Shown here: one piece after another, positions 11,656-23,017 of the stretch
Layout: each line of letters opens with the position of its first letter
Numbering within the stretch: the stretch's first letter is position 1
NCBI GenBank assembly: GCA_009667805.1
Contig: CM019067.1
Location: forward strand, 162,583,049-162,647,048
Length of the DNA stretch: 64,000 nt
Reading direction: 5' to 3'
DNA from: Leptobrachium leishanense
Lineage: Eukaryota > Chordata > Amphibia > Anura > Megophryidae
The notes under the pieces: model-generated
What the model was told of the DNA's origin: nothing
Seen by the model: the letters and a program-made list of their open reading frames with translations, nothing else
Databases searched by the model: none
Program-made: the position numbers and the translations under genes

Positions 11656-12364
11656 ATAATCTTATTACAGTTATCCCCATTCACTGCTGAGGCACCCACG
11701 TGCTAAGCTCATGTTGATTATATTTTGCTGAATACATTTCAATGATATTTGAAGCCATATTTCTTTGAATAACCCAGACAGAATTGTTATTTTCGTCAGC
11801 AGACACAGCAGATTCAGAATCTATCATTACTATATGTAAATGTCATGTCACATCAAAAAGCTAAATCAAAATGTGTCAAACAAGTGTACATTTATATTCG
11901 TATTTCAATTAATTACAGCATGAGATTTATTTTTCTACATTTTATCAAAACATTTTTGGTTAGATAGTTTATTTTTTTCAGTAAATACCCCATAAAATAT
12001 CAGAAATGCACATGTTAAGGCATTTTTCTAAGGAAATATTCAATTTTAAGATAAAGAAGAATGAATAGATTGATGAAAAGGTATTAGATTAGTAATTATT
12101 TTTAAAAGTTTGTTTCAATGTCACGCTACATATTTCTCATGCTAGTCACACGAACATGCTCTCCGCTAATGGTGAAGACAACGCAGTCTAACAAATAGTC
12201 TAACAAATAGTGCATCTGCAGAGTAAGGACATGAATATAATGTAAATGTCTATGAAATAGTGTACCAAATATAACTTACGAGTTTTATATGTATGTTTTA
12301 AAAGTGTCGATGGTTAACTTATCCATGTTTCATATACACCCCTGGATTCAAATGCAGAGTTTTT
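11656..12364. other. AT-rich non-coding DNA
   Basis: Nothing recognised apart from a short direct repeat (GTCTAACAAATA twice, near 12187-12210). Confidence 0.55.
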
Positions 12365-12804
12365 TAGGGATGCACTGAAATTACGGCCACCGAAATTGCC
12401 GTCTGAAAATTATGCTTTCGGCTTTTGGCTGATAGGAAAAATCGGCTGAAAATATGCCATCCAGAACCTGGAGGCCCGGTTGAGCAGGGGACTCACCTGA
12501 GCCTGGAGGCCGGCCGAACAGGAGACTTGGTCGGGTATCCAGTCTCAGGTGATTTTTTTTGGGGGGGGGGTTGCGTTACACATACTCACCCACATCCAGT
12601 GGTGACGCTCCTCCAGCATCCAGTTCCCACTCTCCGTCAGATGCCAGTCGCAGGGCCTCCAGGCTCAGGCGAGTCTCCGGCACAGTTGGGCCGCCAGGCC
12701 CAGGTTCAGATGACTGATTTTTGGTTTCAGTATCGGTTTTCAGCCCAACTGATCCCGAATTTTCATTTTTGTTGCCGGAAATTTTAATTTCTTGTGCACC
12801 ACTA
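12365..12804. mobile_element. hAT-like element, 440 bp
   Basis: It begins TAGGGATGCAC and ends GTGCACCACTA, with an 8-bp duplication GAGTTTTT (12357-12364) and GAGTTTGT (12805-12812). The subterminal sequence is rich in CCGAAA/TTTCGG words, as in other hAT MITEs of this type. There is no transposase; the interior frame of 120 codons has no domain. Confidence 0.8.
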
Positions 12805-12812
12805 GAGTTTGT

Positions 12813-13600
12813 CTAATATTTAAAATGTGGACATAAAAAGTTCAGTGGAATCTAAATAATACCTTTATGGATGTGTAAAAAGTTTAAGTGCATATTGTCT
12901 TTGTGTAAAAGAAATTGAAGAAACACATTACATATGTGTTATTGTATGTTCATGATGCTTGTCAAGTATGCTGTAAATAATGCTTTGAAACTAATTTTTT
13001 CTGCTCAATCGATTCAGTCAATTATATGTTTTCTTTTTATATGTGTTAATTGATTACTACATTAAACCTCAGATTCAATATACAGAATCTGGAAGAGAAG
13101 CTTATGAGTGTTCTGTGTTTAATATTTATATCTCCCATCATCAGACAGGGAGGGCACTACATAGGTATCTGCTAAAACTGAACTACAAACAACGAGACCG
13201 TAACCGAGTTAGAACAGGGCACTAAATATAATAATTTACTGTACATGCAAGGTATGTATACAAGGGATTTAAAACGTACGCCCCCCCCCCAGTTGCTGAG
13301 GCCTACAACTCCCAGAATTCTTCCATTGTAATACATGGCTAGGGAATCAAAAGAGTTGTGGTTCAGAAACATCTGGGATGAGGCTGGAGTTGAACAGCCG
13401 GATATATACAGTAATGTTATACAAACCGCTTGACTTTCTACAAAATGTCTTTTTTTTATACAGGTCCATTGTTTTATAAAATATGGACATTACTCAGGCT
13501 CACTGGTTCTCTATGTCATGTGACATATACAAGGCAAATGTAGCGCATAAATATGGCTGTTACTTACATGGTGACTTCATTTAGGCTTACCCAACACATA
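12813..13600. other. Non-coding DNA with a hAT-type fragment at about 13280-13405
   Basis: Most of this is featureless. The segment around 13290-13400 (TACAACTCCCAGAATTC, then ACATCTGGGATGAGGCTGGAGTTGAACAGCC in parts) resembles in reverse complement the hAT end that begins at 63893. Confidence 0.4.
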
Positions 13601-13782
13601 CAGGGTTATTCAGAGAGAGGTGAAACTCAGGAGAATGACTGGAGAAGGGAAAATTCTAGGTCAAAATAGCCAAACCAGAAACATTTTCTTATTTATCTCA
13701 CTTTCCAAATCAGATATTTGGTCTAGATTGTTCTCTTCTCCTGCCAATTCTTCTGGTTTTCACCTCTCTCTGAATAACCCTG
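13601..13782. mobile_element. CAGGGTTATTC MITE, 182 bp
   Basis: It begins CAGGGTTATTCAGAGAGAGG and ends with the reverse complement CTCTCTGAATAACCCTG, flanked by TA on both sides. The whole element is a long imperfect hairpin. Near-identical short copies occur at 33480-33650 and, truncated, at 35131. A TA duplication suggests mobilisation by a Tc1/mariner-type transposase. Confidence 0.8.
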
Positions 13783-13784
13783 TA

Positions 13785-14990
13785 AGTAAAATCTCTTGAA
13801 AAACAAAGCCGTACACCATTGCGCTCAGTGAATTAAGTACATGCATTTCTATCAAGCATTCTGTCTAGAGAGAATGTCTATATAAATATATATATGATAG
13901 AGAGTCCTGGACCTTGTATGTACATATGTGTATATATGATTATAAATTAAATGGTACTGCAACATTTGACACTTTTTCTGCTATTCTTGCAGCTCTAGGT
14001 TAGTGTTTCAATATTTTAAAAATACCCCAATGTGAAAAAGAGACAAATGAGTCTGTCAAGAAACTTCAATCTCTGAGAAAGAAATGCAGAATTTATGACC
14101 CGAAATGCACTACTCAGTACATTGTTTGGATCCCACACTATTCATAACCAAACAATTGCCAAATGTCACACAATTTATCTCACTGCCTTTTTATAACCTC
14201 TGCTTACTGTATATGAATGTTCTTTTTCTTTTATTCACTTTTTTTTTAATCTTAAGATTGCATTCCATGATAAGAAATAACCAATCTTCATGTAAGCTCC
14301 GTCTGGCTGATATAACTTGCTGAACGATGAAAAAACGCTGAGAAAAGTGGATTGAAGTTGTATTCAAAAAGCATGCTTTAAAAGGCAAGCAACCCATAGT
14401 CATCGTGATACAAATATATATTTTTATATTAAAGATAACAAATGGTTTTAGAAAATAAAAAGCATAATGAGTCAAAATAAAATTTAGTATTTAATAGGGT
14501 TTTTTCTAAATTGATCTTATCTGCATTTTATATATTCATATTGAAATGCATTGTTCCTTACCTAGAGTGAGCAAAAAAGGGGTTTATTCCTTACCTATAC
14601 TGCCCCTTAAACACACTCTCATTTGTCTACATCGGACTTTACCCAATTTTTGTCCCTTCTTCCCACACTGATGTCACATATAGATCATGCCGATATTTCA
14701 CCCAACACCCAGCTGAGGTCCAAGACTTCCCATAGAGCCCTTATCACATTTCTGGACACTGGTCAAAGACAAAAATTCACGTTATCTTTTTTTTTTTTTT
14801 AGGCTAGTCGCTGTTGAGGAGACAATAACACTTCTTTAAGGGACACAACACATTTTATCAATCAGGCACATGTTATATGATACAAGGTTGGGGGGTTTTC
14901 TGTGGAGGCGCTGATTTATAGATATAAGTTTTGGGTTTGCAGCCTACGAGGTGTTGCACATAATCTCAACAAAATGTGCAAATGTAATAG
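13785..14990. other. AT-rich non-coding DNA, no feature recognised
   Basis: Short frames only. A poly-T/A tract lies near 14788-14803. Confidence 0.55.
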
Positions 14991-16517
14991 AGAAAACAGT
15001 AGATGGTCCTGGTGGCGCAGTGGTGTACTATAAATTGTATAAACCCTAGCCTGATATTAGGCCCTACAGGTGCTCGTACTAGAGTCTAAGATCTAAAAAT
15101 GTCGCCAGGAACCTTCAGGTCCCGAGAGACGTACAATTAAAAATGAGAAGTGCAAATTACAATTGATACATAAATGCAGTAGCAAAGCCGAGAGACATGC
15201 AAGGATTATGTATAACAATAAAGTGCATGTGCTTATGAAACCATTCTTAAGCAAAGCTCTATGCTGGTACTCCACCTCCAGAAAAATTTAGGGAGGAAAG
15301 AGGGGGGAAAGACCAGGGTAATAAACTAGACGTGGCTCTTGTGGAGCAGCTTCCACAGTCTAGATGGTTACCCCCATACACCACACTGCTAGAGGAAGGC
15401 ACAGGTTAAGTGCCGATACGCGTTCAGTGTAATTCCCCCCCCCTGACTTATTTTATGTAGTGCTAATAAACCCTGTGAAGTTTTTATTCTTGGGTCTCAG
15501 CTTTTTAATTTTATTTTGATTTTTTATTCATTTAAGACCATCTAGACTGTGGAAGCTGCTCCACAAGAGCCACGTCTAGTTTATTACCCTGGTCTTTCCC
15601 TCCTCTTTCCTCCCTAAATTTTTCTGGAGGTGGAGTACCAGCATAGAAGAAGGAAAGAAACAGACATTCCAGGCGAGAGAGGTGAGGTACACACCGATTT
15701 AAATGGTACCATATGCTTACAAGCCGAGCCTGAGAAAACCGAGGCTCCACCATTGGTGAGTGAGATTGATCAGCTTTTTAACTTGCTGCCACTTTTACCG
15801 AATGTGTTACGCTATGGGAGCACTGTCTATCTGCTTGTATTTCATCTGAGGCCAACCGTAGGACAAAGAAGGGATACGCCACCCTATATCTGGTTTGAGG
15901 CACTTCAACCCAGAGCCAGGGACACACTAGGCTCTGTAATCCATGAGTGAGATTCTTGTTCTATCCTCACCATAAATACCTGAAGCAGTCTGCACTATTA
16001 TTATTTTTTTCTTCTCTCTCCCCTTATTTAAACCACCCATTGAGGAGAGGAGCTGTGGCAGTGGACCGTTTATCTCTACAACACGGCTCATACGCTGTGC
16101 AACCACTAGTGGCCACAAAATTTTCCGGTTCTTTTTCATGTTATTTGCACTTTTGCACATGCACTTTACTGTGGCTTAGGACTTATTGACTGTACAACCC
16201 TCCAAAGAACTATCAGCGATTTGCGCTTTTAGCGCACCACCTGTGTATGCACTTTACTTAAGAATGGTTTCATAAGCACATGCACTTTATTGTTATACAT
16301 AATCCTTGCATGTCTCTCGGCTTTGCTACTGCATTTATGTATCAATTGTAATTTGCACTTCTCATTTTTAATTGTACGTCTCTCGGGACCTGAAGGTTCC
16401 TGGCGACATTTTTAGATCTTAGACTCTAGTACGAGCACCTGTAGGGCCTAATATCAGGCTAGGGTTTATACAATTTATAGTACACCACTGCGCCACCAGG
16501 ACCATCTACTGTTTTCT
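14991..16517. repeat. Large compound inverted repeat (possible Penelope-like element)
   Basis: Positions 14991-15251 and 16257-16517 are perfect 261-bp reverse complements as read by eye. Inside them, 15259-15368 and 15537-15646 form a second inverted pair of about 110 bp with one visible mismatch. In the left arm the two blocks are nearly adjacent; on the right they are separated by about 610 bp of unique sequence (15647-16256), so the left arm is an inverted copy with an internal deletion. A 106-codon frame (15630-15950) shows no recognised domain. Terminal inverted structure plus a degenerate hammerhead-like core (15388-15424) suggest a Penelope-like retroelement, but no reverse transcriptase remains. 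Confidence 0.7.
15388..15424 (+). ncRNA. Degenerate hammerhead-like core
   Basis: A block reading AGAGGAA, then a stem GGCAC/GTGCC with a 7-nt loop, then GATACGCG resembles a type-I hammerhead core (CUGANGA, stem II, GAAAC) of the kind found in Penelope-like terminal repeats. Two core positions deviate, so it is probably inactive. Confidence 0.3.
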
Positions 16518-16902
16518 ACATGTTATATGATGCAAAAAAACTAAATAAAAAAATTATATAGTTACATTTTTAAAAAAAAAAAAAATTGTAAAACAAATGG
16601 GGTAGGGGGCTGCCTCATCTGCCTATGGATGAGGCACCACTGCAAACACCCATGTACAGAAGCAGGAAGACCTGCTTGCAGAAGAAAAATCACTGTTCCA
16701 GGTAAAGCATCCCCTGCGTCAGTGCCCCGTAACCACGACTCTCTGCTACTTCACTTATTGGCCGGCCAGCGAGCAGCAAAGAAGGCGCTGCCAGTTGCTG
16801 GGAACACCGTCCTTGCTTGGGACATGACAATTTGTTTTCTGAGACAGGGTGCAAAACCAAGGATGGTGGTAAGTAGATACTGTATGTGCACAATGGAAAA
16901 AT
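16518..16902. other. Non-coding DNA, no feature recognised
   Basis: A poly-A tract lies near 16570-16585. A 133-codon frame from 16629 has no recognisable domain. Confidence 0.5.
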
Positions 16903-18671
16903 TTGATTTGTTTCGGAGCGATCATTTCAGTGCATTCGTTATATTACCACAATTCGTATTTCGCATCAATTCGTTATTTTGGACGATCAGTATTTCGTTT
17001 TTTGATCCATTCGTTATTTCTTTTTATTAGTAATTTGTATTTCAGATCGATATGTATTTCATTTTTATTAGTTTTTTCGGAATGTGAAACGGTTGAATTA
17101 ATTACATACAGGGTTATTCAGAGAGAGCCGATCTAGCCATGAAATTGCACCGAACAGTGAATTTCCCCACATTGTGCACTTTTGGGGCCATTCGGCTATT
17201 CAGAAAGTAGACAGTTCGCCAAATTTTGGCAAATTGCCAGAAAATATGATGCTTGATCGACGGCAGTGAAATTCCCATAGAGAAGCAATGGGAATTGCTA
17301 TTCCGAGAACACTTAACAGCAGTGAAATGTCAGAGAAATGCCCTGATGTTCAATGCTTTCATTCGGCAGGTTTAATCAGACAAATCCCGTAGGTTTCAAT
17401 GTTAAAAATATTCCCGTTTTTATTTAATATCTAATAAATCGTTTATGCTTTTAACCTTTCAGACACTTTTAGGGATTTTTTCATAAAAAAAACTTTTCCA
17501 ATTTTTCATTCTTTAAAGTGTTTTTTTCTGTAACATACCTTTTTAATATTATTCATAAGACCTTATATGTTAATTCCAGACATTTTCATTCAGTAGTTTT
17601 TTCGCAAAAAGCGTTTAAATTTTCACACTTTCAATCGTGTTTTTTTTTTTTTTTTTACCCTGTGGGCTTGTCGGCTTTTTCCGGGGGCTGGTTGGCGCTG
17701 TGTTTGGCAGATCGTCTGCCTTTTCCAGACGTGTTTGGTGTGTTTTTGCGGCAGTTCGAAGTGATCCATCGAATCGTATCGACTGCATTTTTCAGCTTTT
17801 TTTTCAGCGGTTTTGCAGCAGATTTTTGTATCTCTCTGAATAACTCCTTTGAGATTAGGTTTAAAAAAAAAAAGAAGATAACTAATCCTCCTGTCCTTGG
17901 TGCTGAAACCTATTCCGCACAAATGACAGCAACTCCGCAGGGATTTGGAGTCCTGCGGGGTGGCTGTCCTTGGTGCTGAATAGGTTTCAGTACCATAGAC
18001 AGCCCTGTCAAATGCAGCTAGACTGAAGGAAATAAAAAAAAAACGCTGCGTTCGGAAAATAAAAAAAGCCTCATTGGTTTAAAATAATTAGGAATCCAAA
18101 ATTTTCACCTAAAACCCCCCCAAAAAATGACTAAAAATAGAGACTTTTTGCTGCAAGTGAACAGAATAAATGGTTGAATAAATATTTAATAAAAACGGGG
18201 AATATTTTTTACATTGAAAAATATGGGATTTGACTTTTTAAACCTGTCGAACGAACCACCGACTATTAGGACATTTCACTGACATTTCGGTGCTGTTCGG
18301 CGTTCTTTGAATAGATTAACCATTACTTTTCTATGGGGAACTTCACTGCAGCCAAAGATCACCAAACAGCACCATGACGCTGTCCATGGTCTGTGGTGCT
18401 GAATACAACAGATTCAGCACCACGGCCAATGGACAAGGACGCGCTGCTGAATCTAAGTGAATCTAAATGAAATAGTACAATGAATCAATTTGTAAAAACG
18501 GAATCAATTCATTGTATATCGTTTCATTTCGTTCGTTTCGTTTTGGTTCCATTTCAGACGGATCTAATTCGTTACTTTGGAAAAGTGTCCGAAATACGAA
18601 TCAGCAAATTTTGTCAGTTTTTTTTTTTTTTTTGTTCCGGTTCGGAACAAAACGAAACACTCATCTCTAGT
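16903..18671. mobile_element. TTCG-rich repeat enclosing a second CAGGGTTATTC element
   Basis: The outer parts (16903-17108 and about 18500-18671) are rich in ATTCGTATTTCG/CGTTTCATTTCGTTCG words and look like one interrupted repeat. The inner element starts CAGGGTTATTCAGAGAGAG at 17109 after TA and follows the 4172 element block by block, but without its two hAT insertions. The right end of the inner element is not sharply defined; a hairpin (ACAATGAAT and ATTCATTGT) occurs at 18477-18516. No transposase is encoded. Confidence 0.45.
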
Positions 18672-18870
18672 GGTATGTCTTTCAAATTTAATATATAAAG
18701 CCAAAATAGCTACACCCATCTCTATTAAAGTTGGTTTATTAAACACTGCCTAAATATAACTGTTAGGCTTTATGGGCATTAGTCTCCTTTGTATATATGA
18801 GTCTCACTCATTATTTTTGACTCAAGAAGCCCTGGTTTTAAGTGGACATCATCACTTAACACAATACATA
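18672..18870. other. Short non-coding spacer
   Basis: Nothing recognised. Its last base is the A that precedes the Helitron 5' end. Confidence 0.5.
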
Positions 18871-19067
18871 TCTATAACATAATACAGTGTCCGTCGCCAC
18901 GCTGCCTTTGCGCATGCGCGCGCAACCAGTGTACTGCTGGCTGCGGGCACATCCAACCGCCACGGCACGCAATCCCCAGCCTGAACTCCCACTGACGAGA
19001 CCCTCCACAGGAGCTCCCCTGTCGGAATAACACCAGTAGCCGCCCTCACGGACCAGAAGGCCTGCTT

Positions 19068-19158
19068 TCACTCCTTCGCCACCCTGGGGCGCCACCACGC
19101 TGCGGAGGAGAGCAGCTGGGGCAGCGTGGTGGCGACCCAGGGTGGCGAAGGAGTGAAT
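19068..19158. repeat. Inverted repeat in Helitron 5' region
   Basis: CACTCCTTCGCCACCCTGG plus GCGCCACCACGCTGC on the left pairs with GCAGCGTGGTGGCG and CCAGGGTGGCGAAGGAGTG on the right, leaving a short centre around AGAGCAGCT. Confidence 0.8.
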
Positions 19159-19195
19159 TACAATATGACTGCCGCGGAACCAAGGCATGTCCCAG

Positions 19196-19365
19196 AGACC
19201 TCCCGGAGCAGTTTGTCCCCGGCATCCACCTCCTGCTGTTCTGACTCGCAGACACAGTCAGAGGCTTTAACCGTCAAAGCATCTGTGTCAGAGCAGGCTT
19301 TGACAGTCAAAACAGAGAACTTGAAGCAGGAGGTGGATGCCGGGGACAAACTGCTCCGTGGGTCT
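19196..19365. repeat. Second inverted repeat in Helitron 5' region
   Basis: Left arm 19196-19235 (AGACCTCCCGGAGCAGTTTG onward) pairs with right arm 19325-19365 (ending CAAACTGCTCCGTGGGTCT), arms of about 40 bp. A smaller inverted repeat lies inside the loop (GGCTTTAACCGTCAAAGC region against GCAGGCTTTGACAGTC). Confidence 0.75.
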
Positions 19366-19382
19366 CTGAAACATTATGCTTA

Positions 19383-19998
19383 GGTACCCATGTAGGAGCT
19401 GGGGGCAGTATATACCCATGTATAAGCTGGGGCAGTATATACCCATGTATGAGTTTGGGGCAGTATATACCCATGTATGAGCTGGGGGCAGTATATACCC
19501 ATGTATGAGCTGGGGCAGTATATACCCATGTATGAACTGGTGCAGTATATACCCATGTATGAGCTGGGGGCAGTATATACCCATGTATGAGCTGGGCCAG
19601 TATATACCCATGTACGAGCTTGGGCCAGTATATACCCATGTATGAGCGGGGGCAGTATATACCTATGTATGAGATGGGGGCAGTATATACCCATGTATGA
19701 GCTGGGGGCAGTATATACCCATGTATGAGCTGGGGGCAGTATATACCCATGTATGAGCTGGGGCCAGTATATACCCATGCATGAGCTGGGGGCAGTATAT
19801 ACCCATGCATGAGCTGGGGGCAGTATATACCCATGTATGAGCTGGTGCAGTATAAACCCATGTATGAGCTGGGGCCAGTATATACCCATGTATGAGCTGG
19901 GGCAGTATATACCCATGTATGAACTGGGGCAGTATATACCCATGTATGAGCTGGGGCAGTATATACCCATGTATGAGCTGGGGCCAGTGTATACCCAT
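19383..19998. repeat. 26-28-bp minisatellite, about 23 units
   Basis: The consensus unit is GCAGTATATACCCATGTATG plus AGCTGGG. Because the unit is close to 27 bp, several minus-strand frames stay open and read as repeated HTWVYTAP-, YMGIYCPS- or HGYILPQL-type units. These are artefacts of periodicity, not a gene. About four more units continue at 21311-21420 on the far side of the cassette. Confidence 0.9.
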
Positions 19999-21310
19999 AA
20001 CAAGGAAAAAAAGTGTCATCTGCGCTCGTTTCTATGTATTCCATGTACAACAAAACACTATGAGGTTTTTGTTTGTTTCAATGGCCATTGCAACGTAAGC
20101 TCACTCGCCACTTCAAGGCACCTCTTTGTAGAGTGAGTACCTAACAAATGTGACCAAAAGGCCTCTCTACTGAGCAGCTCCAAGCCCCTCCTGCTGCTTT
20201 TCAGCTAAGGAGAGGCAGAGGTATGGTGGGTTTTATTTATACACGCACCAAACACTTCCCATTTGGGATTAAAAACAAAAACATGGAAAGAGGAACAGCT
20301 GCAAAACGACGGACTGGTGTTACAAGCATAATATACATAAATACAGAAAAAATGGCATCGCGCCCATACTCACCGGAGCGGCAGAAACTGCCAGGAGTAA
20401 CAGCCCAGTTAATGTATAAAACATAACAAGGAAAAAAGGTGTCATCTGCAGTCGTTTTATGTGTTCCATGTACAACAAAACTGAGGTTTTTGTTTGTTTC
20501 AATGGCCATTGCAACGTAAGCTCACTCGCCACTTCAAGGCACCTCTTTGTAGAGTGAGTACCTAACAAATGTGACCAAAAGGCCGCTCTACTGCTGAAAA
20601 GCAGCAGGAGGGGCTTGGAGCTTCTCAGTAGAGCGGCCTTTTGGTCACATTTGTTAGGTACTCACTCTTCAAAGAGGTGCCTTGAAGTGGCGAGTGAGCT
20701 TACGTTGCAATGGCCATTGAAACAAACAAAAAACTCATAGTGTTTTGTTGTACATGGAATACATAGAAACGAGCGCAGATGACACTTTTTTACCTTGTTA
20801 TGTTTTATACATTAACTGGGCTGTTACTCCTGGCAGTTGCTGCCGCTCCGGTGAGTATGGGCGCGATGCCATTTTTTCTGTATTTATGTATATTATGCTT
20901 GTAACACCAGTCCGTCGTTTTGCAGCTGTTCCTCTTTCCATGTTTTTGTTTTTAATCCCAAATGGGAAGTGTTTGGTGCGTGTATAAATAAAACCCACCA
21001 TACCTCTGCCTCTCCTTAGCTGAAAAGCAGCAGGAGGGGCTTGGAGCTGCTCAGTAGAGCGGCCTTTTGGTCACATTTGTTAGGTACTCACTCTACAAAG
21101 AGGTGCCTTGAAGTGGCGAGTGAGCTTACGTTGCAATGGCCATTGAAACAAACAAAAACCTCATAGTGTTTTGTTGTACATGGAATACAAAGAAACGAGC
21201 GCAGATGACACTTTTTTTACTTGTTATGTCTTATACATTAACTGGGCTGTTACTCCTGGCAGTTGCTGCCGCTCCGGTGAGTATGGGCGCGATGCCATTT
21301 TTTCTGTATT
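19999..21310. mobile_element. Inverted TATA/leader-ORF cassette, copy 1 (1312 bp)
   Basis: This cassette splits the minisatellite and is flanked on both sides by the exact 13-bp sequence AGTGTATACCCAT (19986-19998 and 21311-21323). That is a variant minisatellite unit seen nowhere else in the array, so it is best read as a target duplication. The left arm (to about 20593) and the right arm (from about 20626) are inverted copies of a repeat unit of roughly 420 bp, around a 32-nt loop containing CTGAAAAGCAGC. Each unit, read outward on the right arm, has TATAAATA (20983-20990), an ATG at 21136, a hydrophobic frame from 21205 and GTGAGT at 21277. The same unit forms the cassette at 51540-54046. 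Confidence 0.8.
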
Positions 21311-21420
21311 AGTGTATACCCATGTATGAGCTGGGGGCAGCATATACCCATGTATGAGCTGTGGCAGTATATACCCATGCATGAGCAGGGTCAGTATATA
21401 CCCATGTAGGAGATGGGGCA
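21311..21420. repeat. Minisatellite continuation
   Basis: Four further units of the array at 19383-19998, the first being the duplicated target copy. Confidence 0.85.
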
Positions 21421-21544
21421 ATTAAAATGCATTTATATATAGAGAAACTCTTGGTTAGAACATTCGAAAATCAAATATGTGGACATGAATTCTGAGCTGG
21501 CGACAACAACACTAGACTGCCCTCTGGGCAGGCTTTCCACCTAG

Positions 21545-22513
21545 TAACAAATAATTCCTTACTTACATCAGGTTCCACAGTGCAAAGATGGCAGAAACAG
21601 CAGCCTCCTCTGGGTGCATGCAGGAGAACACTAGGAACAAACAGCTCCCTGTGTCTTTCTCCAGCGCCGGCGCAACATCTCATGCAAGCTCACACAGCGC
21701 TCGTACTGGGTCACTTTTACATCCATGGAGCCTTATTGTGTCTGGGTGCTGATAGCAGCGCAAGGCGCCGCTCCTGGTAATATGTAGCCAACCAGGAGAG
21801 GGAGCTATCTGCTAGTTAATACAGTGTATGTTCTAAATGCACTGAAATGACAATGATGGCGAAGATAGAGGTAGAGTTGCATGTCCAGGTGTGTGTGTGC
21901 GCACTAGTTATTGGGTGAAGGGGTAATTTAAAGGAAAAATCCTATTTATCATATTGAAAATCCTCAATTATTGCCAGTGGAAAACTCTTGGTTGCGAAAG
22001 GGTTCATTTCAGATGAAGAAGTGAATAAAAATGTAATTGATGAAGGTGTGTTTTTTGAATAAGAATAAAAAGATAAATGCAAATTTTTAATTATAAACTA
22101 AAATACAAGTTTTCTGCACATGTTTATTACATAAGGATCTATCTCCGGAAGATTAATTGAAATCAGTAAAAAGGAAATCAGAAAAGGAAAAGTTCTACTT
22201 ACTGATTTGATTGTGTTTTCAAAAAGCATGAAAAAAATCTTCAAAAGATGTTATGTGTTTGATGTGATTTCTTCAGATATATGCTATTTCAGTTTTTCCA
22301 ATAACATCCAAAACTGTCCCATATGTTTCAATGGATACAATAAACTTAAGAGGTTATCCACTATTTGAATCTGATTAATGTTGTTGCAGACAATGTTGAA
22401 AATAATAAACTGCTGCAATCCAGACAGGAAAAATCCAAGAATATTTAGTATAAAAACTACATACAAATAATCTCCAAAATGCACTAATATGTGTGATCAT
22501 ATAAACCAATACA
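21545..22513. other. AT-rich non-coding DNA
   Basis: No recognised feature. Confidence 0.55.
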
Positions 22514-22631
22514 GGGCTCTATTCCAAGGTGAGGTGTTAACTTGTAAACTTACTAGAGCGATTATAGTCTATGGGATTGTTAACTTTATAAGAGCTCTGG
22601 TTAAGTTTACACCAACCTTGGAAAAGGGCCC
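22514..22631. mobile_element. Fold-back MITE, about 118 bp
   Basis: The ends are GGGCTCTATTCCAAGG and CCTTGGAAAAGGGCCC. The interior (GTTAACTT..., GAGCTCTGGTTAAGTTTACACC) matches the 10656-10783 MITE, so the two are diverged copies of one family. Confidence 0.6.
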
Positions 22632-23012
22632 ACAATGTCTTAGTCTGCAACAAAAATGTGGGAAGTGGTCATTCAATTAAAGTGGATGCCCAAACCATAA
22701 ACCTAACACCTTAGTGAGGCAAAAACAATATGACACTTAACACAGAAATATCTCCAATCCACATTACCTGAATATAGAATACTCGAGTATACCGCTAGAT
22801 TTTGGTGACAAAACTTTACCTTAGAATTGGAGCGGTTGCGTTATATTCGCGACATCTGCATCGCGAGTTAAAAAAACTTGACTTGCTCAGGGATCCCAAG
22901 TGTCCCTGAAGTTCCAGTAGTCTCCCTGAAGCCGCAAACACTTCAGGAACTCCCGGGAGAGGTGGGATCCATCACGGCCAGAGGGCATGCTTTAAGCCAA
23001 TCATTCAAGATG
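22632..23012. other. Non-coding DNA flanking chromovirus copy 1
   Basis: No gene recognised. The sequence continues across the insertion at 31683. Confidence 0.5.
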
Positions 23013-23017
23013 GGTGC

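Larger units (their letters stand above)
18871..21544 (+). mobile_element. Non-autonomous Helitron, 2674 bp
   Basis: The 5' end starts TCTATAACATAATACA, preceded by A (18870). The 3' end carries the hairpin TGCCCTCTGGGCA followed by a short spacer and CTAG, with T (21545) next. TC...CTAG inserted between A and T, with a 3' hairpin and no target duplication, is the Helitron signature. The first 90 bp (TCTATAnCATAATACA, GTCCGTCGCC, GCGCATGC) and the last 35 bp match the autonomous Helitron at 39174-54336, so both belong to one family. The body consists of hairpins (19068-19365), a minisatellite and an inverted cassette; no Rep or helicase sequence is present. Confidence 0.85.

Noticed and set aside
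15630..15950. 106-codon frame within the compound inverted repeat
   Set aside because: No recognisable domain, and part of it lies in duplicated arm sequence; kept only as part of the repeat.
19307..20053. Long minus-strand frames with repeated YMGIYCPS/HTWVYTAP units, superficially a repeat protein
   Set aside because: They follow directly from the near-27-bp minisatellite; three frames are open at once and indels between units switch frames.
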